This document shows, piece after piece, positions 29,316-38,390 of a DNA stretch of 64,000 nt. A program made the position numbers and the translations under genes. The notes under the pieces are model-generated. The model did no database searches, had not been told where the DNA came from, and was given only the letters and a program-made list of their open reading frames with translations. The DNA is taken from contig JADJGB010000008.1 of assembly GCA_016708305.1 (NCBI GenBank), positions 1,984,001 to 2,048,000 of the forward strand. The letters are read 5' to 3'. Source of the stretch: Sphingobacteriales bacterium (lineage in GTDB: Bacteria; Bacteroidota; Bacteroidia; Chitinophagales; Chitinophagaceae). Positions within the stretch are counted from its first letter, which is position 1. The number at the start of each line of letters is the position of its first letter.

Positions 29316-29813
29316 GTGAAAAGAATAGGACAAACTCAGTTCTCGCCTGATTTGCCGGATGATTCCCGGCTCAAAATGGTGAAGCGCGTCACCAAACTGA
29401 TGGATGAACAATTTTCCATTGGGAATTTTAGGTTTGGACTTGATCCGATATTGAATTTTATACCTGTGGCGGGTGATTTGGGTGGTTTTACCGTTTCAGT
29501 TGCATTGATTTTAACAATGATTCAATATGGTGTTTCCGGTAGAGCCGCTGCAAAAATGCTGGGCAATGCTGCCGTTGATGCCTTGATAGGCGCTATACCG
29601 GTTTTGGGATGGATATTTGATTTCACCTATAAGGCAAATACAAGAAACGTCAGACTTCTTAGCGAACATTATACTCAGGGCAAACACCAAGGAAGCGCCG
29701 CGCCAGTCCTACTTTCTTTTATTATTACCGCTTTTTTTATTATGATTGCTTTGATTATTGTTTCTGTAATAGCATTTAGCTGGATAATCAGCTTTTTTTG
29801 GCAAGGCAATTAA
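29316..29813 (+). CDS. DUF4112 membrane protein
   Basis: 165 aa, GTG start. The DUF4112 core is clear: VTKLMDEQFSIGNFRFGLDPILNFIPVAGDLGGF, then a hydrophobic helix (VSVALILTMIQYGVSG), then LGNAAVDALIGAIPVLGWIFDFTYKANTRNVRLL. A further membrane helix (LLSFIITAFFIMIALIIVSVIAF) fills the C-terminus. No biochemical role is known for the family. It lies about 20 bp beyond the extended NUDIX stop and 44 bp before the rRNA methyltransferase gene, so the three may form one transcript. Confidence 0.88.
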   Translation: MKRIGQTQFSPDLPDDSRLKMVKRVTKLMDEQFSIGNFRFGLDPILNFIPVAGDLGGFTVSVALILTMIQYGVSGRAAAKMLGNAAVDALIGAIPVLGWIFDFTYKANTRNVRLLSEHYTQGKHQGSAAPVLLSFIITAFFIMIALIIVSVIAFSWIISFFWQGN

Positions 29814-29857
29814 AATTCAATTTTGATTTTGATTGACTAATTTATTTTCTTTGCCGG

Positions 29858-30628
29858 GTGAAACAATTCAGGCAACCACACAGGCCAAAGAAAAGCTCTT
29901 TGGTTATAGGCACAGATAATGTAATAGCAGCGCTTAAAGAAGGTAAGGCGCTGGATAGAATATACATTGATCAAAAAGTAAATGATTCTGCTCATGGAGA
30001 AATCAGGAGATTGGCTTCACAGGTTGGAGTGCCTGTTAATTATGTTCCGGCTGCTAAACTCAATAGTTTTAATGTAACCAACGATGGGGGCTGTATTGCC
30101 ATCATTTCAAAAGTGCAGTATCAGAACTTGCAGGATGTAATCAGTTGGGTGGTGGACAATGGTGATGTACCCCTGCTCCTGATTCTTGACGGAATTACCG
30201 ACATCAGAAATATCGGAGGAATCGCCCGCACTGCGTGGTGCTGCGGCGTACAGGCTATTGTAATTCCCGATAAAGGAGTAGGCGCTTTAAATGAAGATGC
30301 CATATTGACTTCGGCGGGTGCATTAGAGAAAATTGCAGTGTGCCGTGTCAGCAGCCTGATGAAGGCTGTGGATGAATTGCACGCAAACGGTATTAAGGTT
30401 TTTGCCTCCGAAATGAAGGGATCCACCCGTATTCAAGATGCTGATTTCACCATCCCCGCAGCTATTGTAATGGGTAGTGAAGAAAAAGGAATTTATCCTG
30501 CGTTATTAAAAATTTGTGACGAAAGAATCAATATCCCGATGTACAACGACTTTGAAAGCCTGAATGTATCTGTGGCCACCGGCATGATTTTGTATGAAGC
30601 AATGAAGCAGAGAGGATTTGGAGAATAA
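29858..30628 (+). CDS. rlmB: RlmB/TrmH-family 2'-O-ribose RNA methyltransferase
   Basis: SPOUT-family methyltransferase of 256 aa with an N-terminal substrate-binding domain (SLVIGTDNVIAALKEGKALDRIYID) and the trefoil-knot catalytic domain. SPOUT motifs: DGITDIRNIGGIARTAWCCGV (motif 1, with the conserved Asn and Arg), AAIVMGSEEKGIYPALLKICDERINIPM (motif 2) and LNVSVATGMILYEA (motif 3). By layout it is most like RlmB, which modifies G2251 of 23S rRNA in E. coli; a tRNA target cannot be excluded. The start is GTG at 29858. A second, broken SPOUT gene (trmH) is at 56718-58600. Confidence 0.87.
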   Translation: MKQFRQPHRPKKSSLVIGTDNVIAALKEGKALDRIYIDQKVNDSAHGEIRRLASQVGVPVNYVPAAKLNSFNVTNDGGCIAIISKVQYQNLQDVISWVVDNGDVPLLLILDGITDIRNIGGIARTAWCCGVQAIVIPDKGVGALNEDAILTSAGALEKIAVCRVSSLMKAVDELHANGIKVFASEMKGSTRIQDADFTIPAAIVMGSEEKGIYPALLKICDERINIPMYNDFESLNVSVATGMILYEAMKQRGFGE

Positions 30629-30699
30629 TATAGCAGGAGAAAAATGAATCCGGCTACAGCGTTAAAGCATTACTTAACAACCGTTTCTTCCTGTTACTT

Positions 30700-31838
30700 T
30701 TAAAGTCTTTGTTTTAATTTTACAATCATTTCTTCCTTCCAACGGGCATAATCGCCTTCGATGATATGTTTTCTGGCTTCACACACTAACCATTGATAAA
30801 ATGATAAATTATGAATACTGGCAATAGTCAGACCCAGTATTTCGCCACTCTTAAATAAATGTCTCAGGTAAGATTTGCTGTAATAATTACTTATTTCACA
30901 AGGCAATCCTTCATCAATCGGCGAGTAATCAAATTCCCATTTTTGTTGTCGATATTAATGATGCCATTGGTGGTAAAGAGCATGGCGTTTCTTCCGTTTC
31001 GGGTAGGCATTACACAGTCAAACATATCTACACCCATACCAATGCACTCCAGAATATTCCAGGGAGTACCTACACCCATCAGGTATCTGGGTTTTTCTTT
31101 GGGCAGGTAGTCGCAGCACCAGTCGCAGATTTCGTACATCACAGGTTCGGGTTCGCCTACACTCAGTCCGCCAATCGCATTCCCTGTTGCACCTTTTTCT
31201 GAAACATATTCGCAGGATTGTTTTCTCAGGTCTTTGAAGGTGGCTCCCTGCACAATGGGAAACAGATTTTGGGTATAGCCGTATTTGTCTTCGGTTTCAT
31301 CAAATCGTTTGATGCACCTGTCGAGCCAGCGATTGGTGAGTTCTAAGCTCTTTTTTGCATAATCATATTCGCTTCCACCGGGCGGACATTCGTCAAACGC
31401 CATAATTATATCTCCACCAATAGTCCTTTGTATATCCATCACTGCCTCCGGCGAAAATAAATGTCTGCTGCCGTCAATATGCGATTGAAAAGTAACACCT
31501 TCTTCTTTAATCTTCCGGATGCCGGCCAAAGAAAAGACCTGAAAACCTCCGCTATCTGTCAAAATGGGCTTATGCCAGCCGTTGAAGCGATGCAGTCCGC
31601 CTGCTTTTTCTAACACTTCAAGACCCGGCCGCAGATACAGATGGTAGGTGTTGCCCAAAATAATCTGTGCCTTTATAGGATCGTGGAGTTGCTGCTGTGT
31701 AACCGCCTTTACCGAACCTACAGTACCCACAGGCATAAAGATGGGTGTTTGAATAGTTCCGTGATCGGTTATAATTTCTCCGACTCTCGCCTTCGAGCCC
31801 TGATCTGTATATTGCAATTGAAAACTGAGTTTTGCCAT
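30700..31838 (-). CDS. tgt: Queuine/preQ1 tRNA-guanine transglycosylase, one frameshift
   Basis: Replaces G34 of GUN-anticodon tRNAs with a queuosine precursor. Motifs: FMPVGTVGSVKAVT, IILGNTYHLYLRPG, ILTDSGGFQVFSL (with the catalytic Asp), IMAFDECPPGG, FPIVQGATFKDLR, NAIGGLSVGEPEPVMYE, PRYLMGVGTPWNILECIGMGVDMFDCVMPTRNGRNA. The frame breaks near 30918-30930. The other frame continues PIDEGLPCEISNYYSKSYLRHLFKSGEILGL, normal for Tgt, and ends at 30700, giving ~379 aa. The second catalytic Asp lies in VDMFDCVMPTR. A TAnnTTTG box lies 18 bp upstream of the start. Confidence 0.94.
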
Positions 31839-31855
31839 TCATTTTCGGATTGCGG

Positions 31856-31863
31856 CAAAAGTA
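31856..31863 (-). promoter_or_regulatory. Candidate -7 box (TACTTTTG) of tgt
   Basis: Minus-strand TACTTTTG matches TAnnTTTG. Transcription would start near 31849, about 11 bases before the tgt ATG. Confidence 0.45.
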
Positions 31864-31940
31864 ATTATTATAGGTTAGATTTAGAAAGCTTGTCTCTGCT
31901 AAAAACGACCATATGTAAAATAGCAAATATTTTTCTTAAA

Positions 31941-32537
31941 CTATTGTTTCAGTAAATCCTCAATAAATCCAATAAACTTATCGCTGCTGTAATTGGCTGC
32001 TCCGGCGTGTTTATAGGCGATGTTTCCTTTTTTATCCAGCACGACGGTAGTAGGCAGCGAGCCTTCAAACCACTCGGAGGGAGGATTAGATTGATAGGCA
32101 AAAACAGGCAGGTCAAAACTTCTTTGTTTCATGAAAGCGGTAGATTTCGCAAAATTGGCATCCGCATCAGCCAGAATGAATACAATATCGGAGTTGTTTT
32201 TGTATTTGGAGTAAAGTTCATCCACCGAAGGCATTTCGGCAATGCAGGGCGGACACCAGGTAGCCCAGAAATTGATGAATACCACTTTGCCATCCATATT
32301 CTTTGTATCTATCTGATTACCATCTGCTCCTGCAAATATCACCGAAGTTCTTTGAGTGTTTGGGTTGGAATTAATTTGCTTAACGGCGGTTACACCGGGC
32401 TGAAACAGGCCTACCTTCATCAAACCCTGAATTACCAATGCTTTGAAGTTAGGAAAGATGAGCATTGCCACAGTGAAAATCACCAAAATTGCCGTTATGA
32501 TATTAGATGATGAAAACAGTTTTTTTTGTGCTGCCAT
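31941..32537 (-). CDS. TlpA-like membrane-anchored thioredoxin
   Basis: Thioredoxin-fold protein of the TlpA/ResA kind, held in the inner membrane by an N-terminal helix (IITAILVIFTVAMLIFPNF) with its domain in the periplasm. The active site is in FINFWATWCPPCIAEMPSVDELY (CPPC), and the cis-Pro region is GSLPTTVVLDKKGNI. I prefer the ATG at 32537 (MAAQKKLFSSSN); the open frame extends 15 codons further upstream. About 198 aa. Such proteins reduce disulfides in the periplasm, for example during cytochrome c maturation, but no partner gene is adjacent. Confidence 0.88.
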   Translation of the reverse strand: MAAQKKLFSSSNIITAILVIFTVAMLIFPNFKALVIQGLMKVGLFQPGVTAVKQINSNPNTQRTSVIFAGADGNQIDTKNMDGKVVFINFWATWCPPCIAEMPSVDELYSKYKNNSDIVFILADADANFAKSTAFMKQRSFDLPVFAYQSNPPSEWFEGSLPTTVVLDKKGNIAYKHAGAANYSSDKFIGFIEDLLKQ

Positions 32538-32689
32538 ATTTGTTTTTAAAGGAAACAAAATTGGTGAATAATTGTTATGCATACTGTAAGAAAAGTTACA
32601 ATTGTATAGGGGTTGAAAAGTTGACAGGCTGATGCTGTAAGTGATTTTTAGCTTTTAGGCTAAAAAATAACGATTATTTTCAAAATATT

Positions 32690-32697
32690 TATCTTTG
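32690..32697 (+). promoter_or_regulatory. Candidate -7 box (TATCTTTG) of clpS
   Basis: Exact TAnnTTTG match whose expected transcription start coincides with or lies within a few bases of the clpS ATG at 32703, implying a leaderless or nearly leaderless message. Confidence 0.5.
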
Positions 32698-32702
32698 CAA
32701 CT

Positions 32703-33005
32703 ATGATCATAAGCAGTACAAATAATGGCACACAATACCAAAGTGAAGTGGAGGTTCTGTTGGAAACGGTATCTTCTAATCAGTTGATTGTTTGGAACGA
32801 TGATGTAAACACTTTCGATTGGGTGATTGGGACGTTGGTTGAGGTATGTGGTCACAGTTTTGAGCAGGCAGAGCAATGCTCGCTGCTGATTCATTTTCAG
32901 GGAAAATATGCTGTCAAAGAGGGTATGTTTGAAGACTTGAAACCTATGTGCGAAGCTATTTTGGATAGAGGCATCAACGCTACCTTAGAAGAAGTAGTTG
33001 CCTGA
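32703..33005 (+). CDS. clpS: ClpS, N-recognin adaptor of ClpAP
   Basis: Delivers proteins with destabilising N-terminal residues to the Clp protease. The 100-aa protein shows the ClpS core: QLIVWNDDVNTFDWVIGTLVEVCGHSFEQAEQCSLLIHFQGKYAVKEGMFEDL. The N-degron pocket residues (NDD before TFDWV, and the His of the LIHFQGK segment) are recognisable. aat, encoding the enzyme that adds N-degron Leu/Phe, begins 56 bp downstream, so the pair forms one N-degron module. No clpA is in the window. Confidence 0.93.
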   Translation: MIISSTNNGTQYQSEVEVLLETVSSNQLIVWNDDVNTFDWVIGTLVEVCGHSFEQAEQCSLLIHFQGKYAVKEGMFEDLKPMCEAILDRGINATLEEVVA

Positions 33006-33061
33006 AAATGCGCATGATATTGCTTTTTTTGTCTTTTTGAATAAATCTTTAATTTTTCCGG

Positions 33062-33712
33062 TTGCCCATTTTTGCTTTAGATGATGCACTCCGTTTCCCT
33101 CCCGTTCATTTGGCAGAGGGCAGTGGGCTGTTGGCAATGGGTGGCGATTTATCACCTGAGAGGCTCATTCTGGCTTACAAGTCAGGCATCTTTCCCTGGT
33201 ACGACCATCCCCCGATTTTGTGGTGGTGTCCCGATCCAAGGTTTGTCCTTTTCCCTGTTGATTTTAAAGTGAGTAAAAATCTCAAACCCTTACTGAAGAA
33301 TAATACTTTTGAGTTTACAATCAATATAGCTTTTAGTCAGGTGATTGATCATTGCAAAGAAATTTTTCGGCCCGGACAGGATGGTACCTGGATTACCGAA
33401 GAAGTGAAGGCTGGTTATGTAAAACTTCACGAATTAGGCTTTGCTCATAGCGCTGAAGTGTGGCAACAGGGAGAGTTGGTGGGTGGCCTGTATGGTATAA
33501 AAATTGGCAAAGTATTTTTTGGTGAAAGTATGTTCAGCTTAGTGAGCAATGCTTCTCGTTATGCTTTTGCAAAATATATGGATGTTTTAAAATCCGAAGA
33601 CATTCGGGTTATTGATTGTCAGATTCATTCTGATTATCTGGAAAGTATGGGCGCCGAAATGATTGACGGAAAGGAATTTGACAGATTGCTTGAAAGGTAT
33701 TGTAGAGGTTGA
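33062..33712 (+). CDS. aat: Leucyl/phenylalanyl-tRNA-protein transferase
   Basis: Transfers Leu or Phe from aminoacyl-tRNA to N-terminal Lys or Arg, creating primary N-degrons. The 216-aa protein has FPPVHLAEGSGLLAMGGDLSPERLILAYKSGIFPWY, ILWWCPDPRFVLFP, TWITEEVKAGYVKLHELGFAHSAEVW, GGLYGIKIGKVFFGESMFS and the end IRVIDCQIHSDYLESMGAEMI. The start is TTG at 33062 (MPIFALDDALRFPP). It follows clpS on the same strand. Its stop codon is the first part of a hexamer-like repeat tract. Confidence 0.94.
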   Translation: MPIFALDDALRFPPVHLAEGSGLLAMGGDLSPERLILAYKSGIFPWYDHPPILWWCPDPRFVLFPVDFKVSKNLKPLLKNNTFEFTINIAFSQVIDHCKEIFRPGQDGTWITEEVKAGYVKLHELGFAHSAEVWQQGELVGGLYGIKIGKVFFGESMFSLVSNASRYAFAKYMDVLKSEDIRVIDCQIHSDYLESMGAEMIDGKEFDRLLERYCRG

Positions 33713-33781
33713 GGTTAAGATTGAGATTGAGATTTAGATTGAGGTTGAGATTGAGGTTAAGATTAAGATTGAGGTTAAGAA
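33705..33781. repeat. Degenerate GATTGA/GGTTGA/GGTTAA hexamer tract
   Basis: About 77 bp made almost entirely of six-base units GATTGA, GGTTGA, GGTTAA, GATTAA and GATTTA. It begins over the aat stop codon and ends 8 bp before the end of convergent dinB. Typical of slippage-prone simple sequence. Confidence 0.9.
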
Positions 33782-33789
33782 TATAAAGC

Positions 33790-34962
33790 CTACAGCCTAC
33801 TGCATTTTAACGTCTGCACTCCTCCTGCACGCATGAGCAGCCGCTCGCCGAATCTTTTCTTTACACTATCAATGGCCTGATACAGTGCAATGTCTTCTTC
33901 TGTGTCCCTAAACATATCAATCTGATGGCAGCCGGGAATTAAGTGCGTAAACCTTACGCCTAACAGTCTGATGAGCAGCCGCCGTTCATAAAGCTGATTG
34001 AAAAGCTGTTTGACTTCTTTTATCAAAACTGCATCCGCATTGGTATAGGCAATCATTTTTTGTTTGGTATAGGTCTGAAAATCGGAGTACCTGATTTTTA
34101 CGCTCACGCATCCGGTCAGTTTGTTCTGGCGACGCAGATCGTAAGCAATGCTTTCGGTCATGCGAACTAATTCGGCATTGAGAAAGCGCAAATCAATGGT
34201 ATCCTGCTGAAAAGTGTTCTCGGTAGAGATGGATTTTTGTTCCCGATAGGGTATCACGGGGCTGTCGTCCATTCCGTTTGCTTTTCGCCAGAGTTCCGAG
34301 CCATATTTACCCAGGAGGTTTTGCAGATACTCCACCGGTATCTCGCTCAGGATTTTTACGGTTTCTACACCCATTTTCAAAAGTTTGTAGCCGGTTTCCT
34401 TTCCCACGCCGGGTATTTTCAGTACACTCAACGGCGCTAGGAAATTTTTTTCATTACCAAAAGGAATTTCAATCTGGCCGTTGGGTTTCACCTCATTGGT
34501 GGCCACCTTGCTTACCACTTTATTGCTTGCCAATCCATAAGAAACGGGCAGGCCGCTTTCTTTTTTAATTTTTTGTTTCAGTTCTCCGGCAAATTTCATG
34601 CAGCCAAAATATTTATCCATCCCCGTCATGTCAATGTAAAACTCGTCAATGCTGGCTTTTTCATACAGCGGCACACTGTCTTTGATTACATCGGTTACCA
34701 GCCTTGAGTATCTGGAATAGGCTTCATAATCGCTTTTTACCACAATGGCATGGCGGCAAAGCCTGAGCGCTGCCTTCATGGGCATAGCGCTGTGGATGCC
34801 AAACTTCCGGGCTTCGTAGCTACAGGCGGCTACTACGCCGCGCGCATTGTTGCTACCTATGAGTATCGGCTTGCCCATTAGTTTAGGATTGCGGAGGTGT
34901 TCGACCGACACAAAGAAAGTGTCCATATCCAGATGTGCAATATGACGGTTACAGATGATCAT
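33790..34962 (-). CDS. dinB: Y-family DNA polymerase (Pol IV/DinB type)
   Basis: Low-fidelity translesion polymerase, 390 aa. Catalytic acids are present: HLDMDTFFVSVEHL near the N-terminus and ASIDEFYIDMT, so this is not an inactive ImuB-like protein. It has VVAACSYEARKFGIHSAMP, the helix-hairpin-helix region LSVLKIPGVGKETGYKLLKMG, and a little-finger domain with RVTESIAYDL-like spacing (VRMTESIAYDLRRQNK). The start overlaps the end of dnaE2 by 14 bp on the same strand, so it is translated from the same message, under the operator at 37901. Confidence 0.92.
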   Translation of the reverse strand: MIICNRHIAHLDMDTFFVSVEHLRNPKLMGKPILIGSNNARGVVAACSYEARKFGIHSAMPMKAALRLCRHAIVVKSDYEAYSRYSRLVTDVIKDSVPLYEKASIDEFYIDMTGMDKYFGCMKFAGELKQKIKKESGLPVSYGLASNKVVSKVATNEVKPNGQIEIPFGNEKNFLAPLSVLKIPGVGKETGYKLLKMGVETVKILSEIPVEYLQNLLGKYGSELWRKANGMDDSPVIPYREQKSISTENTFQQDTIDLRFLNAELVRMTESIAYDLRRQNKLTGCVSVKIRYSDFQTYTKQKMIAYTNADAVLIKEVKQLFNQLYERRLLIRLLGVRFTHLIPGCHQIDMFRDTEEDIALYQAIDSVKKRFGERLLMRAGGVQTLKCSRL

Positions 34963-37888
34963 AGCTTCGTGGTTTATAACTTACCATTTCCATATAATGC
35001 ACTTCGATACTGTAAACGCCAAAGTCTTCTGTTACCTTACCGCTTATTCTGTAGAAACCGGTGGTTTTGAAAGGATATCGGGCGGCAGATTCGGGAAAGT
35101 GTACGGTATCAATCCAGTCGAGATGGCTATCCACAAAAGTGCCAAAAAACATATAGTCCTTGTGTTTGGTGGTAACCTGCTTGCGGGTGATGAAATAAGC
35201 CAGCACAGTTACCGTCTGTCCCTTATATCGGTACAGGTCTCTGGCTGCCACATATTTTTTGGGGTCATCATTCACTAAGCCAAAAGGGTTGGTAAGCGGG
35301 AAACCTAATATTTCTATCTGATCGTACAAATCGTCTATGGGCGAATCGTTGAGGTCGGGCAACTCAAACACTACTGTTTCTGTTTTAAACATAGGTGCAC
35401 GCCTGCTGCAATTTTTACGCTTTTTTCTGTAAAAAAATTGGCTTCCCACAAGAGCCGTTTTTTAGATTTTTGAGTAAAGTTAAAAGCGCCCACACTGATC
35501 AGTAAGTTCAATTGCTCCATACCGGGGTTTACTCTCTCGATAAACTCCTGCAGGTGCAGGTAAGAACCTTTGCTTTTTCTGTCGTCCAGAATTTTTTCGA
35601 TCAACAACTCTTGAAGCCCTTTGATGTGGATGAAGCCTGCATATACCGTGTTGCCTGAAATATTGGTATTGAAATCACTGTTGTTGATGCAGGGCGGATG
35701 TATATTGCCACCCCATTTCAGCAGTTCCAAAAAATATAATTCTCTGGAATAGAAACCTCCAAAATTATTAATCACCGCTACCATAAATTCTTTCGGGTAA
35801 TAAGTTTTCAGGTAAAGGCTCTGATAGCTCTCTACCGCAGAGGAAGCGCTGTGTGCTTTGTTGAAACTGTAGCCCGCAAAGCTTTGCATCTGCCGCCACA
35901 CTTCTGCCGCCAGTTCTTTGGAATGGCCTATTTTTTCGCAGTTGGCCATAAACTTGTCGTGTATCATGTTAAACTCGTTCAGGCTTCTGTATTTGCCGCT
36001 CATGGCGCGCCTCAGGATATCGGCTTCGCCCAAATCTAATTGGGCAAAGTAGTGGGCAATCTTTATTACATCTTCCTGATACACCATCACGCCAAAGGTT
36101 TCGGACAGATGTTCTTCGAACAAAGGATGCAGATACCTGACGGCGCTTCGGTTGTGATATCGGGTGATGTATTCGCGCATCATGCCGCTCTCTGCCACAC
36201 CCGGGCGGATGATGGACGAAGCTGCTACCAAGGTGAGGTAATCATCGCAGCGCAGTTTTTTCAGCAGTCCGCGCATGGCGGGCGACTCTATGTAAAAACA
36301 ACCGATTGTATTGGCTTCGCGAATCATGCTTTGATACGCCTGTCTTTTTAAATGCGGCAATATCGCGAATGTTTACGCTAATGCCTTTGTTTTGCTTGAT
36401 AAGGTCGAGGCAATCCCTGATGTGCCCCAATCCCCGCTGACTGAGGATGTCAAACTTGTTGAGGCCGATATCTTCGGCGCTAAACATATCCATCTGTGTA
36501 GTCTGAAAACCTTTGGGCGGCATGAACATGGCCACATAGCCGGTAATCGGTTTTTCGGAAATCAACATACCGCAGGGGTGCAGCGACATGATGTTGGGAA
36601 ATTTATACAAAAGCCTGCCATACTGCAATATCAGTTTTTGTATATGATCGGCAGGAGTATTATTTTTTTGTAATGCCTTTATTTCATCGGCAGGCAGGCC
36701 AAACACTTTCCCCAACTGTTGTATAATGGCATCATGCTTAAAGGTGGATACCGAACCCAGCAGCGCCACATAATCTTTGCCATATCGTTTGAAGATATAA
36801 TCTATCACCTCATCTCTGTCTGCCCAGGAAAAGTCGATATCGAAGTCGGGGGGGCTGGTTCGGTGTGGATTGAGAAACCGCTCGAAGAACAGATTTAGTT
36901 CGATCGGGTCCACATCCGTTATGTAAAGACAATAAGCCACAATGGAATTGGCACCGCTGCCTCTGCCTACATGATAAAAGCCTCTGCCTTGTGCGTAGCG
37001 CACAATATCCCAGTTGATGAGGAAGTAGCTGTTGAACCCCAGATCGTTGATGATCTTCAGTTCTTTTTGCAACCGCTCAAAAGCTATTTTGTTTTTGCTG
37101 CCGTAGCGCTGTCCGAAACCGTCCAGAGCCAGTTTTTCCAACAGTATTTTGTCGTCGGCCGGAGATCCGCCATAAGTCTTCTTGGTTTTGTCGGAGTGAA
37201 ATGTCATTTCAATCCTGCACTCATCCAAAAGCTTGTAAGTGTTCAAAACAAGGTCGGGATAAAGTTTGAATTTTTCGAGCAGTTGGCCGGGAGTATAAAA
37301 CAATTCGTCTGCATCGGCCTGATCTTCGGGCAAGAGGTGGGAGAGGAGGATGTTTTTATCAATGCAGCGCAGCAAACGGTGCAGGGCATGGTATATTTTA
37401 TTCTGAAAGGTAATGGGCTGCATCACCACAAAGCTGTTTTCCTTGCCTTTGTATCCGTATTGCTCCAGCAGGTGCAATTTGCTGAACCTGATTCCTATTC
37501 TTTCGTTAGTCAAAAGGGCAGAGGCAGGTTTGGCCCCGGACGGGTAAACGATAAATATATCTTCGCTCGGTGCTGTATTAAAACAGCAAGGAAAGTCATT
37601 TTTGCCAATCAGGTGTTCCGATAAAAAATCATGAATCCATTTCCGTCCGTTATTGTTTTTGGCAATCAGCAGATAGAGCAGCCGGCCTTCATTTCTTATT
37701 TCTGCCCCTATAACCGGTTTGATATTTTTTTTTGCAACACCTTTTACAAATTCCCAGCAGTCATAAGTATTGTTTATATTGGTAAGCGCCAGTGTGTGTA
37801 TGCCGGCATCCACAGCCGTATTTACCAGCGCTTCGGTGGAAAAAGTGCCGTATCGGAAACTATAATAAGTTTTACAGTTGATATACAT
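34949..37888 (-). CDS. dnaE2: Error-prone DNA polymerase III alpha (DnaE2-like), two frameshifts
   Basis: C-family polymerase alpha subunit, ~979 aa, shorter than replicative DnaE. It has an N-terminal PHP-like domain, FYHVGRGSGANSIVAYCL, the catalytic acids in SPPDFDIDFSWADRDEV, then FPNIMSLHPCGMLIS and FAGYSFNKAHSASSAVESYQ of the fingers, and a C-terminal OB-type segment. The PHP start reads INCKTYYSFRYGT where active domains have HxHS-type metal ligands, so proofreading by PHP is unlikely. Two single-base breaks: one extra A (T-run 36345-36349; AAFKRQAYQSMIREA restored) and one missing T (A-run 35431-35437; EANFFYRKKRKN restored). The net frame is conserved. Forms an operon with dinB. Confidence 0.9.
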
Positions 37889-37900
37889 ATACTAAAAATA

Positions 37901-37918
37901 TTAGCAAATATATGCTAA
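37901..37918. promoter_or_regulatory. Palindromic operator overlapping the dnaE2 -7 box
   Basis: TTAGCA-AATATA-TGCTAA, perfect 6-bp arms around a 6-bp spacer, 12 bp upstream of the dnaE2 start codon. On the minus strand TATATTTG (37912-37905) lies inside it and matches TAnnTTTG, so a repressor bound here would cover the promoter. LexA-like control is the natural guess given the gene content, but no regulator is encoded nearby. Confidence 0.65.
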
Positions 37919-38134
37919 ATATATTTATGAAAAAAAAACTGTAATTTTTGTGTGGTTGAATGTGGATAGAAAAGCGTTTGGATAAGGATATAAATATTTT
38001 TTTTGATAAAAAACAGGAAGCCCGAAAAGCCGCCTGTTTTATTATTAGCAAAAATGGTTTGATTAAAGTTGAAAAATCTTGAAAATTATTCGAGTTTGAT
38101 TAAGAATATCACTCATCGAATTTAAAAAAAAATT

Positions 38135-38270
38135 CTAAGGTTTCTTCGCACCAAGCCTGTAGCCTTCTTCATCCCATTCATTAGCCACTTTAAAAAATGT
38201 ATCTCCCACTGAGCTTGACGAAAGACAGTAATCATTTCATTCTATGGGCACTTTTACAGCTCATTTTAAA
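38135..38270 (-). other. Possible decayed coding remnant in the dnaE2-side gap
   Basis: The 711-bp gap 37889-38599 lacks a clear gene. On the minus strand NDYCLSSSSVGDTFFKVANE followed by WDEEGYRLGAKKP ends in TAG at 38135-38137 and looks protein-like, but a TGA lies directly upstream and no start is available. Part of this region (38226-38257) is repeated in diverged form at 38461-38491. I cannot assign a function. Confidence 0.25.
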
Positions 38271-38309
38271 TAAATTTGATAAAGATATTTTTAAATAAAA
38301 CAATTATAC

Positions 38310-38390
38310 TATATTTGAGGCGTGCTGGTTAAGGCTGGCATGTAGTAAGGCAAGGCGGTTACGACTAAGGTTGTAATCGCCTTGTACGTT
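38310..38390 (+). ncRNA. Candidate small structured RNA with its own promoter box
   Basis: TATATTTG at 38310-38317 (TAnnTTTG) is followed by a sequence rich in base pairing. A weak stem (CGTGCTG with TGGCATG, with wobble pairs) comes first, then a strong one at 38351-38384: CAAGGCGGTTACGAC-taag-GTTGTAATCGCCTTG, 15 bp with two G-U pairs. No reading frame or protein start matches it. The 3' end is not followed by a T-run, so a terminator reading is unlikely and the RNA end is unknown. Confidence 0.3.

Noticed and set aside
30700..30906. Separate small gene on the minus strand
   Set aside because: Its sequence (YYSKSYLRHLFKSGEILGLT) is the C-terminus of Tgt displaced by a one-base break.
33790..34962. 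Calling the Y-family polymerase ImuB
   Set aside because: ImuB lacks catalytic acids; here LDMDTFF and SIDEF are intact, so DinB-type is the better name.
36040..37918. Several long plus-strand frames opposite dnaE2
   Set aside because: Antisense shadows of a conserved polymerase gene; no family features of their own.
38010..38040. AAAACAGG/CCTGTTTT hairpin as a terminator upstream of dnaE2
   Set aside because: The loop is long (15 nt) and the position is upstream of the dnaE2 promoter without a gene ending there; function unclear.
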